Source of the DNA: Phocaeicola dorei
Lineage (GTDB): Bacteria > Bacteroidota > Bacteroidia > Bacteroidales > Bacteroidaceae
Assembly: GCF_013009555.1 (NCBI RefSeq)
Contig: NZ_CP046176.1
Coordinates: 1,395,501-1,459,500 of the forward strand
Direction of reading: 5' to 3'
DNA: 64,000 nt
Of the stretch, positions 37,316-45,766 are shown piece by piece. Below the pieces are notes generated by a model, which did not search any database, was not told the origin of the DNA, and was given only the letters and a program-made list of their open reading frames with translations. Both the position numbers and the translations under genes were made by a program. Within the stretch, counting starts at the first letter, position 1; every line of letters begins with the position of its first letter.

Positions 37316-37362
37316 TATTTGAATTTAGCCGTTTATGTAGAATGAAGGTGTGCAAACAAACA

Positions 37363-37572
37363 GACCCTGAAAAGGGTCTCACCCCCGTTAACCGCAATGT
37401 CAAAGACTTGCGGATGGCCAGATGACTCCTATACATCCGACCCCAACGGGGTCGAACCATATAATCTGTAGAAAGGTTCGACCTCCGTTGGGGTCGTGGA
37501 TTGGGAAGGCACTTCGACCCGCACATTGTATCATGTGCGGTTACTTGAAGTTCGACTCCCGTTGGGGTCGAT
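37363..37572. repeat. Cluster of GACCCC-type palindromes
   Basis: A GACCC...GGGTC hairpin (37363-37378) and three related hairpins, CGACCCCAACGGGGTCG (37438-37454), CGACCTCCGTTGGGGTCG (about 37479-37496) and CGACTCCCGTTGGGGTCG (37553-37570), each joined to GGTTCGA-like bases. No ORF is supported here. Confidence 0.55.
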
Positions 37573-37649
37573 GGCTCGTCGTTATTCTGAATCTTAGCAA
37601 ATCCTCTCTTTTTTAATGAACTGTGTGCTTGATCACTGAAAATAATCCT

Positions 37650-37657
37650 TATTTTTG
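37650..37657 (+). promoter_or_regulatory. TAnnTTTG -7 box before small ORF
   Basis: TATTTTTG fits the Bacteroidota -7 consensus and lies 37 bp upstream of the ATG at 37694. A TTG-containing -33 region lies about 20 bp further up. Confidence 0.4.
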
Positions 37658-37693
37658 CCACGAGAGTTTTACGAAAGATAAATAGATAAAGTA

Positions 37694-37894
37694 TTGGAAA
37701 AGAAACATAACTGTCAGCAGTGCCCACTGAGGCGGCGATACGACCGTTCACCCAAGTCATTGTTGGGTCGTTTTTGGCGATGGCACATCAATTTCTGTCC
37801 GGGATGGAAAGCCTATTTCCTGTCGCTGAGCGAAGAGGAACGGCATGTATTGAGAAAGCAATACGCTTTTCATAAGCCTCAAATCCGCAACTAA
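37694..37894 (+). CDS. Small basic cysteine-containing protein, end replaced by IS
   Basis: A 66-aa protein (CQQCPLRRRYDRSPKSLLGR near the start, FLSLSEEERHVLRKQYAF near the end) resembling small hypothetical proteins of Bacteroidota. The last six codons (PQIRN and the stop) lie inside the IS1380 left end, which begins at 37877, so the native C-terminus may be lost. It has its own -7 box. Function unknown. Confidence 0.5.
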   Translation: MEKKHNCQQCPLRRRYDRSPKSLLGRFWRWHINFCPGWKAYFLSLSEEERHVLRKQYAFHKPQIRN

Positions 37895-39470
37895 GTCCTT
37901 CATCGTCCTATTTACGTGTACACGTTCTCTCATTACTGAATTATTAGATAAATTGAGGCTGAAATACCCACTTCTGCCTACAATACCCCCTTACCCCACA
38001 ATGCGACTTGAGACAATACGCAGTATCATACCCATAAGTTGTAGTCGTCATCCAAAATCAGTCTGGAATACATCTGCGTAAGCATTATTACAGGTATAGA
38101 TATTCAGCACATACCACCTTGATGTTCTGATCCATTTGGCTGGTACAGAGACAAATCTGAAGACAAACGCTTTTATGCGACTTGTTTTATTGGGTCCGAA
38201 CCTCTTTACGTCAAGTCTTTGGATAATGACCTTGTAGAAGTTACGGATAAGTGCTGTAAGAAGAAGGAACACTGTGTTCTCTGCCATGAAGGATTTGGGC
38301 AATCTGGACCATCCGAAACCATTGTTCATGTCATCGAAGATGCGCTCCTTTCCTCCGCGGAGGTTATAGAACTCGACAATCTCTCTTACGGAAGGCTCGT
38401 AGTCGTTGGTCAGGATGCAGCGGTATGTGTATTCTCCTTCCCAGAGGTCAAGCTCACCGTCCATCCGTTTCCGCCTTTGAATCACAAGCCGGTATGTCTT
38501 GCCTTTCCACTTCTCTACAAGAATGGAATTCAGCTCAAACTCAATGCCGTTGATTTCTCCCCTCTTCCAGCCTCTGAGAGCGAAGAGGTCATTGTAGAGC
38601 GAACTACAGCGGTTGGCACGGATATAGAAGGTCTTGCAGTGGGTGGCAACCTCTTCCACGATCTCTTCAGAGCACGAGCCGCAATCAGCTCTGAAACGAT
38701 TGATAACAAGATTGTTCTGTTCAAACCTTTCGAAGAATCTCTTCAGCGTGTCCTTCTGATGGAAACGGACGTTTGTGTTGCCGTCGCTGTTCTCAATGCC
38801 GACAATCAAATCTCCAATAACCGCCACACCTGGTCGATAACCAAGGAACTTCTTGTATGTATGCTTTGCATCATATTTCTCTGTTTCTATGAACTGGTGG
38901 TCGAAATCAACATCATACATCTCACCCTCTTTCAGCTGACCAGCTGCACACATACAATTGAGCAGTAAGGTATTGAGGGTGTCAGCCGTATTGAAATCGT
39001 AGTTCTTACCCGTATCTGACGTGTATGAAATGTTCTCCTGCGTCAGTTCCTTTATCGCTCTGAGGATAGTGTCAGAGCTGCAGGTACGAAGTGTCGGATG
39101 AAGCGAGAGATGGGGCATCAAATGAGTTGTGACATCCTCAATACATGAGCCGCCACAGAAGTAGATGCTCATGAGAGAACGGATGATTTCGCTGTATTGA
39201 TAACCATACAGCCTGCATCTTAGACCGAGGGTTGTGTCAATTACATATGACAATGTGGAGTCAAATTGCTCCATCATTGCAAATATTCCTCCAAAAGGAG
39301 TGAGTTTCTCAGATTTTATTGCTTTCTTTGCCATGTCTGTCGGGTTTGATACATATTTTGATTTGCAACACTAAGATAGGTGAAAAATCTGACATGACAA
39401 AATCCTGAGCAACTTTTTGTTGCTCAGGTACTTAAAAAGTTATATTTATAATAGTGTTGCGGAATTAAGG
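37877..39470 (-). mobile_element. IS1380-family insertion sequence, copy 2
   Basis: 1594 bp with left repeat CCTCAAATCCGCAACTA and right repeat (inward) CCTTAATTCCGCAACAC. A perfect 10-bp-stem hairpin with a T5 loop near the right end (39403-39427) probably blocks read-in transcription. In copy 1 the same hairpin has lost two bases. Confidence 0.88.
38048..39334 (-). CDS. IS1380-family transposase (full length)
   Basis: A 428-aa transposase, the intact counterpart of copy 1, with the N-terminal MAKKAIKSEKLTPFGGIF that copy 1 has lost. The body shares most motifs with copy 1 (TLRTCSSDTILRAIKELTQE; VENSDGNTNVRF; FRADCGSCSEE) but differs at many positions, so the two IS are related, not recent duplicates. 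It could mobilise the whole composite unit. Confidence 0.92.
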   Translation of the reverse strand: MAKKAIKSEKLTPFGGIFAMMEQFDSTLSYVIDTTLGLRCRLYGYQYSEIIRSLMSIYFCGGSCIEDVTTHLMPHLSLHPTLRTCSSDTILRAIKELTQENISYTSDTGKNYDFNTADTLNTLLLNCMCAAGQLKEGEMYDVDFDHQFIETEKYDAKHTYKKFLGYRPGVAVIGDLIVGIENSDGNTNVRFHQKDTLKRFFERFEQNNLVINRFRADCGSCSEEIVEEVATHCKTFYIRANRCSSLYNDLFALRGWKRGEINGIEFELNSILVEKWKGKTYRLVIQRRKRMDGELDLWEGEYTYRCILTNDYEPSVREIVEFYNLRGGKERIFDDMNNGFGWSRLPKSFMAENTVFLLLTALIRNFYKVIIQRLDVKRFGPNKTSRIKAFVFRFVSVPAKWIRTSRWYVLNIYTCNNAYADVFQTDFG

Positions 39471-39971
39471 TATATAAAAGATGTGTTGGGACTTGCTGAC
39501 AAAATCAAGAACTTGTCGAAGATATACACCTATGCCCGCAACTTCCTTTATCTCGGTCGTGGGTACAACTACCCCACCGCCCTTGAAGGTGCGTTGAAGC
39601 TGAAAGAAATATCCTATATCCATGCGGAGGGTTATCCTGCTGCGGAAATGAAGCATGGACCGATTGCACTTGTAGATAGCGAGATGCCCACGGTGGTCAT
39701 TGCTCCAACGGACTCGCTGTATGACAAGATAATCAGTAATGTAAGGCAGGTGAAGGCGCGTGGCGGTACGGTTGTCGCCATCATTACCAAGGGCAATGAC
39801 GCAATGAAGGACATCGCCGACCATTGCCTTGAAGTGCCCGACGTACCCGAATGCCTTACACCTCTCGTTGTTTCCGTCCCATTGCAGTTGCTGGCCTATT
39901 ACATCGCCATCAACAAGGATAGGAATGTTGACCAGCCAAGAAACCTTGCTAAATCAGTTACCGTAGAATGA
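39471..39971 (+). pseudogene. glmS: glmS fragment, right part (SIS domain 2 and C-terminus)
   Basis: It encodes IKDVLGLADKIKNLSKIYTY, LYLGRGYNYPTALEGALKLK, the AEMKHGPIALVD sugar-phosphate-binding segment and the invariant C-terminal DQPRNLAKSVTVE of glucosamine-6-phosphate synthase. It continues 28070-28343 once the composite transposon is removed. The open frame extends back into the IS to a TTG, but this is not a credible start. The stop overlaps the ATG of the next small gene. Confidence 0.9.
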
Positions 39972-40156
39972 ATAGAATATTATCACTTATTGTTACCATC
40001 CTCTTTGCGTTGTGCATTGAGGCTGGCATCTTTATGCTTATTGCCCACTGGTGGGGCATGACTGCGGCCATTACCGTGATAGCCATTGAATGTGTGTTAG
40101 CCTTATGGACAGTTTACGAAATGAGACATGCGAGTGATGAACCAGTTGATGAATAA
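39968..40156 (+). CDS. Small two-helix membrane protein
   Basis: A 62-aa protein with two transmembrane helices (about residues 3-25 and 30-49) and an acidic tail. It overlaps the glmS stop by 4 bp. A very similar protein (60 aa) sits at 56578-56760, likewise overlapping the gene before it. Shared features are the helix spacing, a W in the middle loop and WTVYE/WIVYE near the end. Function unknown. Confidence 0.6.
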   Translation: MNRILSLIVTILFALCIEAGIFMLIAHWWGMTAAITVIAIECVLALWTVYEMRHASDEPVDE

Positions 40157-40197
40157 CATTGCAGGCTGTGGTTAGAACGAAAAAGGCTAAAAACAAA

Positions 40198-40240
40198 AGG
40201 ACGGGTCGATGATTCGTCCTATTTTTGTGTCTTTTTGGTG
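40198..40240. repeat. Copy of the M23-gene 3' end / hairpin with T-run
   Basis: GGACGGGTCGATGATTCGTCC followed by TATTTTTGTGTCTTT matches, almost base for base, 42277-42311 inside the end of the minus-strand M23 gene. Read on the minus strand it encodes KDTKIGRIIDPS, as in the M23 protein. It is either a relic of a second M23 gene or a hairpin terminator (GGACG/CGTCC plus T-run) for the plus-strand gene. Confidence 0.5.
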
Positions 40241-40322
40241 GCGAAATGTAGCGATTTAGCAAAATAAACATAAATTCCAGTGATATTCAGCATGAAAATT
40301 CGCCCATTTAAGTGAAAATGTG

Positions 40323-40330
40323 TAATTTTG
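40323..40330 (+). promoter_or_regulatory. TAnnTTTG -7 box of the ImmA-PIN operon
   Basis: TAATTTTG fits the -7 consensus and lies 60 bp upstream of the ATG at 40391. It rules against the longer ORF start at 40328, which would lie within the promoter. The -33 box is weak. Confidence 0.45.
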
Positions 40331-40390
40331 CAACGCAAAATTGTGCCTAAGCATTTGCATCAAAACAACAATAGTTCAATCGAGGCTGAT

Positions 40391-41533
40391 ATGAAAGTAG
40401 AGATTAACAAGAAACGTTTAGAATACCTGCTGGCATTATACAAGATGTCGGTGGATGACTTGTTGTCTCTTCTGAACAAAGGCAGGAAACGGATAACAGG
40501 AGCCGCAGACATCAGTGGAGATTCTATTGATTTGGGGGTGTTGAAGCGTATAGGTGAGATATTCGACAAAGAAGTCAGTTTCTTTCAAGACTATTCTAAG
40601 TTGTCAACCAATGCAAGCAGCAGTATCTTCTTCCGCAAGACCTCATTCGGAACAGAGCTGAACTTGGAGTCGATCCGTACTGTAAACCGATTCGAGAGTC
40701 TGAAAAACGCTTTGGATGCATACAACAAACTGTCGCAACTGGATGTGAAGTTTGACATAGAACACTACACCCTACAAGATGACCCTAAGACAGTAGCCGT
40801 ACGTGCAAGAGATTTTTTTTATCCCGGGGAAACTGTCAATCATAGGCAGTTTCTTGTGAAGATGATAGAAAAAATCGCCGATCATGGCATTTTTGTCTTT
40901 GAATACATAGAGACATGGAACAAGAAAGAGAAAACCAACATTGACGGTTTTTACCTTAAGCCCAATGTGATAGTGCTTAAGCATCATAAGCATTACAAGC
41001 GAGAAATATTCACTCTGGCGCATGAATTGGGGCATTGTCTATTGGGGATTGAAGAAGTGGAGTCGGTGGACATGATGGACATCTCGGCACAGACTTCATA
41101 CAGTGATGTCGAAAGATGGTGCAATGATTTTGCATATCAGTTCATTATGGGACAAGAAGCAGAAACACTTGCTAACATAGCATGTGTAGATTCCCGTAAC
41201 GACTACTGCATTGACCTCTTCAAGGCTATCAGTGCACGGACGCACATTAGCCGTCTTGCCTTATATACAAGGATGTATATCGACAGGAAAATCAGCTATT
41301 CGAGCTACAGCAATGTCAAGAGTGAATTGGCAGAGGAATACAGAAGAAGAGAGGAACAGGAAAAGTTGAAAAACTCTGAGAAGAGAGGCGGGCGAACACC
41401 AAAGCCCATCATTTCTCCGCTATTCTTGAAAACCATGCAATATGCCTATTTCAATGGAGTGGTCAACGAGACCACTTTCTGTTCGAGACTCAATGTCAAA
41501 CCAGCAAATTTTGAGAGGGAGTTATGGCGATAG
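40391..41533 (+). CDS. ImmA/IrrE-type metallopeptidase with N-terminal Xre-like region
   Basis: A 380-aa protein. Residues 1-60 look like an Xre-type helix-turn-helix or small helical domain (YKMSVDDLLSLLNKG; LGVLKRIGEIFDKEVSFF). The central part is a zincin of the ImmA/IrrE family (COG2856) with HEXXH in LAHELGHCLLG (His about residues 210-214) and a downstream helix with WCNDFAYQFIMG. Such proteases cleave regulators of mobile elements or act as antitoxins. The start at 40391 is chosen because the longer start lies in the promoter. It overlaps the PIN gene by 10 bp. Confidence 0.87.
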   Translation: MKVEINKKRLEYLLALYKMSVDDLLSLLNKGRKRITGAADISGDSIDLGVLKRIGEIFDKEVSFFQDYSKLSTNASSSIFFRKTSFGTELNLESIRTVNRFESLKNALDAYNKLSQLDVKFDIEHYTLQDDPKTVAVRARDFFYPGETVNHRQFLVKMIEKIADHGIFVFEYIETWNKKEKTNIDGFYLKPNVIVLKHHKHYKREIFTLAHELGHCLLGIEEVESVDMMDISAQTSYSDVERWCNDFAYQFIMGQEAETLANIACVDSRNDYCIDLFKAISARTHISRLALYTRMYIDRKISYSSYSNVKSELAEEYRRREEQEKLKNSEKRGGRTPKPIISPLFLKTMQYAYFNGVVNETTFCSRLNVKPANFERELWR

Positions 41534-42081
41534 TTGTTGATACATGCTCATTGGTGATGATTGCCAAGAATTATCTTCCCTTGGATAAGGACGGACAGTT
41601 GTACTCATTCCTGGAAGAGGCGTTCTCCCGCAAGGATTTGATGCTACTTGATGTGATTCTGGATGAATCAAAACGCACCTCCAAAGGAATTGCAGTTGAA
41701 AAGATGCCTTTCCTCAAAGACAAGAAATTGGTCATTCCGACAAAGGATCTATTTCCATGTGCCCCAGAGAGATTCAGCAACATGATAGACAACAATTTCT
41801 GTGTAAGACTGAAGAAGCAGGAACTGACTGAAGAAGAATACATAGAGCAAAAGGAAGAATACCTTAAAACAGGTGATGCTAAGATTATCATTTATGCACT
41901 GAATGTACGACACTCGGACGCTATCCATCTGGAAGAGATGCAAGTAATGACGGAGGAAACAAGGCAGCAGAATGACGGTAAGTTGTTCAAGAAACTTCCT
42001 TTGTTGTGTGAGCAGATAGGGATTGGAACACTAACCGTTTCAGAATATCTGCATAGAAACGGGTTCTTTATTGACAAATAG
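41524..42081 (+). CDS. PIN-domain protein (DUF4411-like), probable toxin
   Basis: A 185-aa protein starting with the PIN core VVDTCSLVMI, with further acidic residues at ILDESKR, TGDAKIIIYAL and SDAIHLEE that would complete a metal-dependent nuclease site. It matches DUF4411-type proteins known to pair with COG2856 proteases. Its overlap with the protease gene suggests a two-gene toxin-antitoxin or defence module. The RNA target is unknown. Confidence 0.83.
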   Translation: MAIVVDTCSLVMIAKNYLPLDKDGQLYSFLEEAFSRKDLMLLDVILDESKRTSKGIAVEKMPFLKDKKLVIPTKDLFPCAPERFSNMIDNNFCVRLKKQELTEEEYIEQKEEYLKTGDAKIIIYALNVRHSDAIHLEEMQVMTEETRQQNDGKLFKKLPLLCEQIGIGTLTVSEYLHRNGFFIDK

Positions 42082-42243
42082 CATAGATATTAGTATCATC
42101 TTATGACATCTTTCACGAAATCATATTATATTCGTGAATAAAACACTTGTTTTTCAAGAATAGAAATTGTTGAGGATTAGATATTTAAGACATTATTGCA
42201 ATGCGGAAGGGGTGATGTGAACGACAAAAGACAAGGCGTTCTA
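42082..42243. other. Intergenic region between convergent genes
   Basis: AT-rich at 42100-42190 with no gene; terminates the PIN gene and the minus-strand M23 gene. No clear stem plus T-run is seen apart from the hairpin inside the M23 coding end (42277-42304). Confidence 0.3.
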
Positions 42244-42873
42244 TTAGAGTGGATGCTTGATAAGATTGAGAAGAATGGACGGGTCGATGGCTCGTCCTTT
42301 TTTTGTGTCTTTGAGTGTGAGGTGCAGGTGGGGACCAGTACTGCGACCACTGTTGCCTGTCAGCGCGATGATGATGCCGGGACGGACGTGGGTGCCTTTG
42401 GTGACGAGAGTTTGGGAGAGGTGGCAATAGCTGACGGTGAAGTCGCCGTGACGGAGGGTGACATAGAGGCCTGAACGTTTGTCCTTGCCTACCTTGATGA
42501 CCTCGCCGTGCATCATGGCGTATGTGGGTTCGTAATTTGCCTTCAAATCAAGCCCGTTGTGTAGGGCTTTTCTTTTTGTAAATGGGTCTCTGCGGTAGCC
42601 GAAAGGGCTGGTGACAGAGATATGACGGAGTGGACTGACAAGTGCCGTGTGGCGGTCGGTCTGCTCCGTTTGGGTTTGTAATGGGGCAAAGGCAAGAGAG
42701 TCTCGCCGCTGATGCGGCGAGCACGGAGGCAGTTGTTCGGATGTTGCGGACTGCGTCGTTTTTGGCACAGCCTTGCGGTGTACCTTAGTCTGTGTGACGG
42801 TATTGAACTGAGCGCATACTGTTGCTGATGAACAGAATATTGCTGCTATTGTGATGAGTAGAAATCGTTTCAT
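42244..42873 (-). CDS. Secreted M23 (LytM-type) peptidase
   Basis: An about 209-aa exported zinc endopeptidase for peptidoglycan. The signal peptide starts at ATG 42873 (MKRFLLITIAAIF) and ends near VCAQ. M23 motifs are intact: HNGLDLKA (His/Asp ligands), SYCHLSQ, and the HLH triad in TGPHLHLTLK. An upstream ATG at 42942 would add 23 residues and cover the promoter box, so it is rejected. Residues LPPCSPHQRRDS are encoded by the stem-loop repeat at 42702-42730, an insertion in a linker. Antisense to its neighbours. Confidence 0.86.
   Translation of the reverse strand: MKRFLLITIAAIFCSSATVCAQFNTVTQTKVHRKAVPKTTQSATSEQLPPCSPHQRRDSLAFAPLQTQTEQTDRHTALVSPLRHISVTSPFGYRRDPFTKRKALHNGLDLKANYEPTYAMMHGEVIKVGKDKRSGLYVTLRHGDFTVSYCHLSQTLVTKGTHVRPGIIIALTGNSGRSTGPHLHLTLKDTKKGRAIDPSILLNLIKHPL
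42702..42730 (+). repeat. Stem-loop repeat with ACGGAGGC tail inside M23 gene
   Basis: Stem CTCGCCGC/GCGGCGAG with a 4-nt loop and tail CACGGAGGC. It is nearly identical to the repeat at 3030-3058 and lies on the strand opposite to the M23 coding sequence, whose linker it encodes. Confidence 0.6.
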
Positions 42874-42877
42874 GGTG

Positions 42878-42886
42878 CAAAAGTAA
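42878..42886 (-). promoter_or_regulatory. TAnnTTTG box touching the M23 start codon
   Basis: On the minus strand TACTTTTG is followed by CACC and the ATG of the M23 gene. If it is a genuine -7 box, transcription starts at or next to the start codon and the mRNA is leaderless. The -33 match is poor. Confidence 0.35.
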
Positions 42887-43053
42887 CAAGCAATTCTTTG
42901 ACTGGCATAAAGAACAAAGGGAAGACAAGAAGATTGTAACATAATATAGCAATCGAGTTTGATTTTTGAGCAGAAATCAAACTCAAATAATAATAATCGT
43001 CAAAAATAACACGCATTATCTTATGCAATTCTGCTTGTCTCTGAATAGGTATA

Positions 43054-43061
43054 TAACTTTG
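43054..43061 (+). promoter_or_regulatory. TAnnTTTG -7 box of the second transfer operon
   Basis: TAACTTTG, 32 bp upstream of the ATG at 43094, with a TTG about 16-19 bp upstream. Likely the main promoter of the long operon that starts here. Confidence 0.55.
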
Positions 43062-43093
43062 CATGAGTTTAATTTCAAATTCAAAGTTAAAGT

Positions 43094-43855
43094 ATGAAGC
43101 AAGTACGATTTGAAGAGAGCGAGGTGCCTTATCAGACACTGGCTCGTTTTGGTCTCACACAAGAGAAGATTGAAGACCTGCCCATGTGGGCGTTGGAAGA
43201 TATTGGTCAGGGACGACGTTCACCGTTGCTGCCCATTCAGGTGAATAATGATGAGGGCGAGACATTGAAGAGCCGCACCCGATTTGCGTTGGTCCGTATG
43301 GAGGACGGCAAGGTGGATGTGGTCTTCTATCCGCAGTTGGAGAAATCACCATTGGAGGCTTTTACTCAGGAACAGCAGGAGGACTTGCTGGCTGGAAAGG
43401 CTATCCTTGCCGATGTTAAGGATGCTGATGGCAGGAGCAGCAAGGCTTTCGTGCAGATTGACACGGAGACCAATCAGGTGATGTCGGTACCTACGCCTGT
43501 CATCGGGCGCAACTTGGAGGTGCTGAAGGATGAACTGAAACTGAGTTCGGCAGAACTGACCGTGATGCAGAAGGGTGAGCCGCTCACGCTCATCATGGAG
43601 GACGAACAGGTGACGGTGGGTATTGACCTGAACGATAAGACCGGCATAAGGATTAATCAAGGCGACAGTCAGAAGTGGAAGGAGAACACCAAGCGAGAGT
43701 GGGACAAATACACCTTCGGGTGCTATGGCTGTTGGGTAATGGGCGATGACGGTAATCTTGACTATGTGCCTGAAGAGGAATACACGGAAGAACTTTGGAA
43801 TGAGCAGAAGAAGAATGGAGAGCGCAACCGCGCCTCTTTTTCCATGCACAAATAA
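43094..43855 (+). CDS. DUF4099/DUF3945-domain protein
   Basis: A 253-aa cytoplasmic protein. The N-terminal part (VPYQTLARFGLTQEKIEDLP) is DUF4099-like and the following part (SSKAFVQIDTETNQVMSVPT; LSSAELTVMQKGEPL) is DUF3945-like. Such proteins are common in Bacteroidetes conjugative elements and often occur near topoisomerases or primases. First gene of the second operon. Biochemical function unknown. Confidence 0.78.
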   Translation: MKQVRFEESEVPYQTLARFGLTQEKIEDLPMWALEDIGQGRRSPLLPIQVNNDEGETLKSRTRFALVRMEDGKVDVVFYPQLEKSPLEAFTQEQQEDLLAGKAILADVKDADGRSSKAFVQIDTETNQVMSVPTPVIGRNLEVLKDELKLSSAELTVMQKGEPLTLIMEDEQVTVGIDLNDKTGIRINQGDSQKWKENTKREWDKYTFGCYGCWVMGDDGNLDYVPEEEYTEELWNEQKKNGERNRASFSMHK

Positions 43856-43878
43856 TCTACACATAATATAATAAGTAT

Positions 43879-44103
43879 ATGGCATCAAATAAATATTATC
43901 CAGAGGATGTGCTCGTCGAGAAGATACAGAGCGGCGAGTACGGTTGGTTGGAGTATGTCAACCATCATTCTGCTGAATGGCAGGAAGAATATGAGAGCTA
44001 TTGTCTGAACAACGGACTCTGCATTTGTGAAGAGAGTGCGGAGCAGTTTGTCCATCACAAAGATGAGGAACTGGAGAAGGCAATAGAGAACGGTGAAGCA
44101 TGA
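43879..44103 (+). CDS. Small acidic hypothetical protein
   Basis: A 74-aa acidic protein (YPEDVLVEKIQSGEYGWLEY; FVHHKDEELEKAIENGEA) between two DUF proteins of the operon. Small proteins like this recur in Bacteroidetes conjugative elements, without known function. It is followed by a run of GAAGAGTGAAGAATG micro-repeats. Confidence 0.6.
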   Translation: MASNKYYPEDVLVEKIQSGEYGWLEYVNHHSAEWQEEYESYCLNNGLCICEESAEQFVHHKDEELEKAIENGEA

Positions 44104-44140
44104 TAAATGAAGAGTGAAGAATGAAGAGTGAAGAATAAGT

Positions 44141-45736
44141 ATGGCGATAAGAAAGAATACGAATCCCCAACAGATGGACCTGCAACCAGAGATGCGTGAC
44201 TTGCTCATGCGCAATGGTATGCAGGCTCATGTGGTGAGTAATGGCAGCGGCTATCAGCTTGTGGTGCAAGGGCATGACAGTCCGCTGCTTACCTATAACA
44301 TCACCGAGAAGCAGATGTTGGCTCTGACCGACTGGGGTACGAATCATGCCAACAAGTTAGCCTACAATACCTTTACGGGCATTGTGGGCAACGACTTCTA
44401 TATGCCCAAGAACTTCGTTCATGCACGCAATGCCAACGGTCGTGTAGCTATGGGGCTGCACGGCTATCGTGTTGGTATCGGCGAGTATGGACGGATGGGG
44501 CGCATCGATATGCCACCACCCTTTTTAGGTTGGACACCACGCAGTCAGGAGGGATTCCATCTTCGCAGAGTTGGAGGACGATTGTTCTTCCCCGAAGCCC
44601 CGATTGTGCCTGAACGTTGGGACGGCAGAATGAAGCCTGGCGAATTGCAGAGCGGCGGTTATGGGTTCTATTATAAGGGACAGCAACAGAGTTATAGCCC
44701 TCAGCAACAGGATGTGCTGAAAGATTTGGAGGGAATCATAATGCCTTCCATCAGCCGCACGAGAAGCACGGAGCCAGCCAAGCCTTATAAGGAACTGATT
44801 ACCTCGCCTGTCTATTTCACCAATGAGAAGTGGCAGGAGTGTCTGGCATCGCATGGCATCATCATTGATGAGAATGCGAAGACGCTGACCATTCAGTCGA
44901 ACAGCGTCAATGCCGACATGGTGTATGACCTGACAGATGAGGAACTGAAGAAACTCACCTCCAACTCCATCAAGGAAGTGCCCGTCGTTCAACGCTTGGA
45001 ACTGCTGAATGGCATCATCAAGGACGACTTTGCTGACAAAATCCTGATGGACACACTGAATAGCAAGGAGCGCATCGACCTGCATCTGCATCCCGAACTT
45101 GAACAGGAGTTGCAGCAGCGTCAGCAACAAGACGAGGAACGGTTGCTTCCGTTGGAAGAGGACGAGACTGTCAGACGTGACGTGTTGCAAGGCGATGCCA
45201 TGGTGAGAGGTGAAGACCTTGCCTTGATTAATGAGAACAAGGGTTGGTATCGTGAGGGAGCGCATGGGCGTGAAGTGAAAGTCGGTGACATCATGGTGGA
45301 GAAAGTGCCTCCGATGGAGGGAGATAAGAAAGGCGAAGATAAGTATCGCATGACCGCCATTATCAATGGAGAAGCCATCACGCACGAAATCAAGCAGAAG
45401 GACTACGACAAGTTCTTGGCGGTGGATGACTACCATCGCATGAAACTCTTCTCCAAGGTTTTCAGTGAAGTGGATATGAAGACACGCCCCGAAACCAACG
45501 CCGGACTGGGCACGAAGATATTGGCGGCTCTGACGGCAGGAGCAGTCGTTACAGCAGAGGTGGCGCATGACATAAGCCACCATCATCACCATCCAGCCCC
45601 GGAGTTCTATGCAGAGCATCATGGCGGTCCACGTCCTTACTTCAAACCGGGAGTGGATTCGCCACAGGAGATTGCGGCAAGGTACTTTGAGGCAGAAGCA
45701 AATCATGTTGCCACGGAGATAAGGAGAGGATATTAA
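44141..45736 (+). CDS. Hypothetical transfer-region protein (DUF3945-like parts)
   Basis: A 531-aa soluble protein of unknown function. The first 170 residues have QLVVQGHDSPLLTYNITEKQ and a region rich in Gly and aromatic residues. A DUF3945/DUF4099-like central part (YKELITSPVYFTNEKWQECL; LSDEELKKL-type turns) follows. A hydrophobic Ala-rich stretch (ILAALTAGAVVTAEVAHD, about 465-482) and a His cluster (HHHHHP) lie near the C-terminus. Probably part of DNA processing before transfer, inferred from operon context. Confidence 0.62.
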   Translation: MAIRKNTNPQQMDLQPEMRDLLMRNGMQAHVVSNGSGYQLVVQGHDSPLLTYNITEKQMLALTDWGTNHANKLAYNTFTGIVGNDFYMPKNFVHARNANGRVAMGLHGYRVGIGEYGRMGRIDMPPPFLGWTPRSQEGFHLRRVGGRLFFPEAPIVPERWDGRMKPGELQSGGYGFYYKGQQQSYSPQQQDVLKDLEGIIMPSISRTRSTEPAKPYKELITSPVYFTNEKWQECLASHGIIIDENAKTLTIQSNSVNADMVYDLTDEELKKLTSNSIKEVPVVQRLELLNGIIKDDFADKILMDTLNSKERIDLHLHPELEQELQQRQQQDEERLLPLEEDETVRRDVLQGDAMVRGEDLALINENKGWYREGAHGREVKVGDIMVEKVPPMEGDKKGEDKYRMTAIINGEAITHEIKQKDYDKFLAVDDYHRMKLFSKVFSEVDMKTRPETNAGLGTKILAALTAGAVVTAEVAHDISHHHHHPAPEFYAEHHGGPRPYFKPGVDSPQEIAARYFEAEANHVATEIRRGY

Positions 45737-45766
45737 CAATGTATAATTTACAATTTATAATTTATA

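Noticed and set aside
37363..37572. Palindrome cluster as a CRISPR array
   Set aside because: Repeats vary in sequence and spacing, there are only three to four, and no cas genes are present.
39417..39971. glmS fragment as an intact gene starting at a TTG in the IS
   Set aside because: It lacks the glutaminase and first SIS domain. The upstream codons belong to the IS end, and the frame is restored only by removing the composite transposon.
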